Below, in pieces: positions 60,603-64,000 of a stretch of DNA of 64,000 nucleotides. This DNA comes from Candidatus Saccharimonadota bacterium (GTDB taxonomy: Bacteria; Patescibacteriota; Saccharimonadia; Saccharimonadales; Saccharimonadaceae): assembly GCA_017540545.1 (NCBI GenBank), contig JAFYAV010000001.1, forward strand, positions 310,001 through 374,000, read 5' to 3'. Below the pieces are notes generated by a model. The model had not been told where the DNA came from and searched no databases. It worked only from the letters and a program-made list of their open reading frames with translations. Numbering within the stretch: the first letter of the stretch is position 1; the number at the start of each line of letters is the position of its first letter. A program made the position numbers and the translations under genes.

Positions 60603-61271
60603 ATGAACAAATTTGTCAAGCGCGGCTTGAGCGCATACCGAATTTTTCTACGGAACAAGTTTGCCATGTCAGTGATGATGCTTATTGCTGGTGTCATGAT
60701 GGTGATTGGCGCACAGAGCGGTATGGGCAACGATACTAAAACTCTGCCATCACTCATTGCGGCAGCGGCTGGCATTTTTACGTTTTGGGCGTTTTATAGA
60801 ACTGGCTACTTACGCGCTAAGATGGAAGGCCTTAAAGGCGAGGAGCTGGAAACTGCGAAGAGGTCTCTCTTGCTGCAGCTTGGTGAAACGTCGATTTATC
60901 TGGCGCTCACCTTGCTTGGCCTATTTCTGCTTCTTAATGAGGATTTTACTAATCGAATGCTCAACCTAGTAACGGGCGGCTTTACTACTTTTAACGGCGT
61001 GCTAGGCGCAATTCATGCCGTTAAGAATCGTGAAAAATGGCAGACTATGGGTTGGCGATTCTTGCTCTGTTTAGCTGTTGTAGAATTAGCGCTTGGCATC
61101 TATTTCCTTGTCGCCTCGGCCTCTATTAGCAATGATGCCTTAACTGTCATGGGTATCATTACGTCCATCGCCGGCGTAATCGAAGTCATCAATGCGCTCA
61201 GAAAAGAACCAATCGATAAAATCATCAACGACGGTAAGGAAATCGTTAAGACGCTCAAACAAGGCGAATAG
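60603..61271 (+). CDS. Polytopic membrane protein, DUF308/HdeD-like
   Basis: 222 residues with six hydrophobic segments in pairs (e.g. MSVMMLIAGVMMVIGAQSG, SIYLALTLLGLFLLL, FLLCLAVVELALGIYFLV), the layout of DUF308/HdeD-type proteins. Function unknown. The gene for the GH25 lysozyme starts 4 nt after its stop, so they are co-transcribed. Confidence 0.72.
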   Translation: MNKFVKRGLSAYRIFLRNKFAMSVMMLIAGVMMVIGAQSGMGNDTKTLPSLIAAAAGIFTFWAFYRTGYLRAKMEGLKGEELETAKRSLLLQLGETSIYLALTLLGLFLLLNEDFTNRMLNLVTGGFTTFNGVLGAIHAVKNREKWQTMGWRFLLCLAVVELALGIYFLVASASISNDALTVMGIITSIAGVIEVINALRKEPIDKIINDGKEIVKTLKQGE

Positions 61272-61275
61272 ATCC

Positions 61276-62031
61276 ATGTCTAAGCTCAAAACCGCGCGTA
61301 AGATGTTTCTGATTCCGACTATCGTTTTGGTCACAATCGCGACTATTCTCATCTGCTTCTATCAGGCTGTGCGCAATCGTGTAATTAGCGTTAACGAATG
61401 GTCGCTTGGCCCCAATAGTATTCGTGGTGTCGATATTTCTGCCTACCAAGTCGATGTTGATATGCTCAAGCTAAAAGAGCAGGGCATTCAGTTTGTTTAT
61501 ATCAAGGCCACCGAGGGGCGCTCGCATGTTGACGACTATTTTGCGCGCAACTGGCAGAACGCCAAAGACGCCAATCTACTAGCTGGCGCCTATCATTTCT
61601 TTAATTTCGAGAGTTCGGGCATTGAACAGGCCACAAACTTTATTAATAGCGTCGGCGAAAGCTTGGAAGGACGTCTTTTGCCTGCAATTGACCTTGAAAT
61701 CTACGGCGAAGAACGCCCCGTTCTTCCCGACCGAGATAAGCTAAGTCGCGAGCTTCAATCTATGCTCGATGCGCTCGAGGCTCAGTACGGCGTCAAGCCA
61801 ATCATTTACGCTCAAAAAGATTTTTATGACAAATATCTCACAGATTTTTCGGGATATCCGCGCTGGATTCGCGATGTCTATCTGCCGGCAAAACTCAAAA
61901 ATGGTAACGATTGGCTAATCTGGCAATATAATGACCGCGGCCAGCTCGATGGTTATTCTGGCGGAGAGAAATACATTGATCTCGACGTGCTTAATTCCGC
62001 CAAAAGCCTCGACGATATCCGTGTCCATTAG
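61276..62031 (+). CDS. Membrane-anchored lysozyme (GH25)
   Basis: 251 residues from the ATG at 61276 (an upstream in-frame ATG at 61192 would lie inside the preceding gene). One N-terminal helix (about 11-31) anchors a GH25 muramidase: RGVDISAYQ with the first catalytic Asp, FVYIKATEGRSHVD, AGAYHFFNFE and LPAIDLEIYGEE with the second acidic pair, then LIWQYNDRG near the end. It cleaves MurNAc-GlcNAc bonds; use on own wall or on host bacteria cannot be separated here. The start has no strong Shine-Dalgarno. Confidence 0.93.
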   Translation: MSKLKTARKMFLIPTIVLVTIATILICFYQAVRNRVISVNEWSLGPNSIRGVDISAYQVDVDMLKLKEQGIQFVYIKATEGRSHVDDYFARNWQNAKDANLLAGAYHFFNFESSGIEQATNFINSVGESLEGRLLPAIDLEIYGEERPVLPDRDKLSRELQSMLDALEAQYGVKPIIYAQKDFYDKYLTDFSGYPRWIRDVYLPAKLKNGNDWLIWQYNDRGQLDGYSGGEKYIDLDVLNSAKSLDDIRVH

Positions 62032-62034
62032 CGG

Positions 62035-62040
62035 TATAAT
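62035..62040 (+). promoter_or_regulatory. -10 element of the ABC transporter, leaderless arrangement
   Basis: TATAAT 7 nt before the ATG at 62048; AATAGGA in between is too close for a normal Shine-Dalgarno. Confidence 0.65.
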
Positions 62041-62047
62041 AATAGGA

Positions 62048-62758
62048 ATGAGCATTTTAGAAGTAAAAAATTTAAGCAAGCATTATGGCAAGGGCGATAA
62101 TCTTGTCCGCGCTGTAGATGATGTTAGTTTTTCTGTCGAAGAGGGCGAATTTGTAGCCATCATTGGCGCCAGCGGTTCCGGTAAATCCACACTTATGCAT
62201 ATGATCGGCGGCGTCGACAATCCCACTTCTGGCGAAATAATTGTCGATGGCGAAAACATTGCTAAATATAGTGCGGATAAACTTGCTATCTTCCGCCGAG
62301 AAAAAGTTGGCATTATTTACCAATTCTATAATCTAATTCCAGTGCTCACCGTGCGCGAAAATATCACACTGCCGTGTGACCTTGGCAAGCGTCCCATCGA
62401 TAAGGCGCGCCTAGACGGGCTGATTGCCGATCTTGGTCTAACTGAGCGTGCAATGTATTTACCAAACCAGCTTTCGGGCGGTCAGCAACAACGCGTTGCA
62501 ATCGGTCGCGCTCTTTTTGCGCAACCGAAACTAATCCTTGCCGATGAACCAACTGGCAATCTTGACAAGAAATCCGGAGACGAAATCGTTCAGTTGCTGA
62601 AAGTCGCCAATCTCAGATATCATCAGACGATTATTTTGATCACTCACGATATTAATATTGCCGCACAAGCTAATCGCATCATTACTTTCGAGGATGGAAA
62701 AATTATTAAAGACGAAAGACGACCGATAGAAGAGCATGAGAACTCTAACGAAGCTTAA
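62048..62758 (+). CDS. ABC transporter ATP-binding protein (LolD/MacB type)
   Basis: 236 residues from ATG 62048; an in-frame start at 61931 would overlap the lysozyme gene. Walker [11 protein letters not shown]-loop, signature [15 protein letters not shown], Walker [13 protein letters not shown] and switch His in ITHD. It belongs to the MacB/LolD/FtsE group that pairs with FtsX-like permeases, and indeed overlaps the next gene, which is one. Cargo unknown. Confidence 0.95.
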   Translation: MSILEVKNLSKHYGKGDNLVRAVDDVSFSVEEGEFVAIIGASGSGKSTLMHMIGGVDNPTSGEIIVDGENIAKYSADKLAIFRREKVGIIYQFYNLIPVLTVRENITLPCDLGKRPIDKARLDGLIADLGLTERAMYLPNQLSGGQQQRVAIGRALFAQPKLILADEPTGNLDKKSGDEIVQLLKVANLRYHQTIILITHDINIAAQANRIITFEDGKIIKDERRPIEEHENSNEA

Positions 62759-64000
62759 TTTGGATAACCTCCGCCAAAATCGCGCAAGAACTGTCGTAAC
62801 AATTATCGGCATTGCGTTATCGGTCGCCCTTATATTATCCGTTGTTGGGACCGTCACGAGCCTGCTCCATACAGAGCGAGTAGATGCCATTAATGAATAT
62901 GGTGATTTTCATATTGTATATGTGAATATTCCTGGCGATAAAATTGCGGTCATCGAAGAATCTAAGGGCTACATTGTCCAGTACTATTCCGCCTCAATCA
63001 ATCCAGAGGATGACGAGCTCTATAGCTATGGCTATCCTCCGTCTCGCGGAAGCTACGAGGCGATTATGGACCCTGACGCCATTGTTCGCGACGCAGAGCA
63101 TTCCTATTGTGTTTTTCTTAAGTATGAGAATCCGGCTTATGCTCGAGATACGGAATCATTTTCTAGCAACCCGGATACGCAACTTGCGCGTGCGCTTAAA
63201 GATGCCGGTTATCTCGAGGAACTTGAGACGCGCACAAATATCACTATTTTTGAGCTAGATGGCGGTATTCCAAGGACCGGGCGCATTTTGCTGTTAAGCT
63301 TTGCCTCTTTGAGCCTAGGCGTAATGGCGATAGTTGCTGCTTTTCTAATCCGCAACTCTTTCAATATCTCAATCACTGAACGCGTGCGTCAGTTTGGTAT
63401 TCTTGCTAGCGTTGGAGCGCGCCCGCGTCAAATTCGCCATATGGTCTACCAAGAGGGCGGTATGGTTGGCTTAATTGCAATTCCACTAGGCCTAGTATTG
63501 GGCGCCGGTGCCACGGCGGCCATAATAGCAATTATAAATAATCTTGTCGGATCACTTTTTGATGCAAGTTTGCTATTTTATATTCCGCTAGAGGCGTATT
63601 TATTAATAATCGGTATCGGCATGATCATCATTATTCTCTCTGCAGCATCGCCTGCTATCGTTGCGAGCCGTGTTAGTCCAATTGCTGCACTGCGTAACGT
63701 TCAGGATGTAAAACTAAAAGCAAAAAAGGTTCGAACTCCAAAGTTTCTCCAGAGGGTTTGGGGTATTGGCGGCGTTATCGCTCATAAGAACCTTAAGCGT
63801 AGCCGGCAAAAATACCGCACAACGGTTGTATCTATCGTTATTAGTGTGGCTGTTTTCATAGGTATCGCGACATTTATGAATTATGGCCACAAGGTGGTTG
63901 GGCTTTTCTTCGAAGATACGGGCTCTAATTACGTTATCACCCAGGGGAGCGTTGAGCTCTACGAAAAAGTCGCCCAAAAATTCAATCTAAAAGAGTATGC
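62736..64000 (+). CDS. ABC transporter permease, FtsX/MacB family (partial, runs off the end)
   Basis: Open from the ATG at 62736 to the window edge, 421 codons seen, no stop. First helix about 18-40 (VVTIIGIALSVALILSVVG), a large extracytoplasmic domain to about 180, then further helices (about 186-208, 237-262 and 286-310) with the FtsX-like block FNISITERVRQFGILASVGARPRQIRHMVYQEG. A second N-terminal-like helix begins near 363, so the protein resembles a long two-half permease. Overlaps the ATPase gene by 23 nt. Confidence 0.9.
   Translation, partial: MRTLTKLNLDNLRQNRARTVVTIIGIALSVALILSVVGTVTSLLHTERVDAINEYGDFHIVYVNIPGDKIAVIEESKGYIVQYYSASINPEDDELYSYGYPPSRGSYEAIMDPDAIVRDAEHSYCVFLKYENPAYARDTESFSSNPDTQLARALKDAGYLEELETRTNITIFELDGGIPRTGRILLLSFASLSLGVMAIVAAFLIRNSFNISITERVRQFGILASVGARPRQIRHMVYQEGGMVGLIAIPLGLVLGAGATAAIIAIINNLVGSLFDASLLFYIPLEAYLLIIGIGMIIIILSAASPAIVASRVSPIAALRNVQDVKLKAKKVRTPKFLQRVWGIGGVIAHKNLKRSRQKYRTTVVSIVISVAVFIGIATFMNYGHKVVGLFFEDTGSNYVITQGSVELYEKVAQKFNLKEY

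Overview
The window reads as a compact chromosome segment from a member of the Candidate Phyla Radiation, most likely a host-associated Candidatus Saccharibacteria (TM7). This is inference: there is no rRNA or ribosomal-protein marker here. The supporting signs are short intergenic gaps, a Gram-positive-like envelope (sortase, sorting signals, MurA, MurB, MurJ, D,D-carboxypeptidase), an anaerobic ribonucleotide reductase, GatCAB, a very large share of secreted or anchored proteins, and no amino-acid biosynthesis apart from metK and folD. Standard stop codons are used. No CRISPR array, insertion sequence or transposase was seen.

Layout. 1-13.7 kb is a housekeeping block: D,D-carboxypeptidase, a PMT-type glycosyltransferase between two tRNA-Pro genes, ftsH-murJ, then on the minus strand two small membrane proteins, galU, the gatC-gatA-(HEPN-like)-gatB operon and a murA fused to an HTH domain. 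13.7-17 kb carries nrdD-nrdG behind four NrdR-box-like sites. 17-25.5 kb mixes two related secreted proteins (one ending in a VirB2-like membrane pair, one carrying Ig-like and metallo-beta-lactamase domains), two Nudix proteins, a prepilin, HD and nucleotide-related proteins and an Asp/Glu-racemase-like protein. 25.7-29.4 kb has metK under a SAM-I riboswitch, a CapA-like phosphoesterase and a repeat protein. 29.6-33.8 kb is a four-gene sortase-pilus operon (adhesin, Spy0128-like backbone pilin, signal-peptidase-like protein, class B sortase). 35.7-40.4 kb is a 1565-residue adhesin whose promoter shares a 17-nt transcript start with the pilus operon. 40.5-41.9 kb and 44.2-46.7 kb hold genes of visibly different base and codon use behind strong consensus promoters with structured leaders; prfA-prmC lie between them. 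46.9-49.4 kb is an LPNTG-anchored repeat protein; folD-murB and an HD protein follow. 52-62 kb contains two tRNA-Arg genes and an exported or anchored enzyme set: GH114 with Ig-like repeats, papain-like protease with leucine-rich repeats, GH30 and GH25. An ABC transporter pair closes the window and runs off its end.

Two promoter styles stand out. Many housekeeping genes have a -10 hexamer only 6-7 nt before the ATG and no Shine-Dalgarno, so their mRNAs are predicted to be leaderless. A second set (tRNA-Arg, the base-composition outliers, a 70-codon gene) uses near-perfect TTGACA/TATAAT promoters, and the protein-coding members have leaders with a Shine-Dalgarno. Taken together the region looks like the attachment, wall-remodelling and surface-display toolkit of an epibiont.
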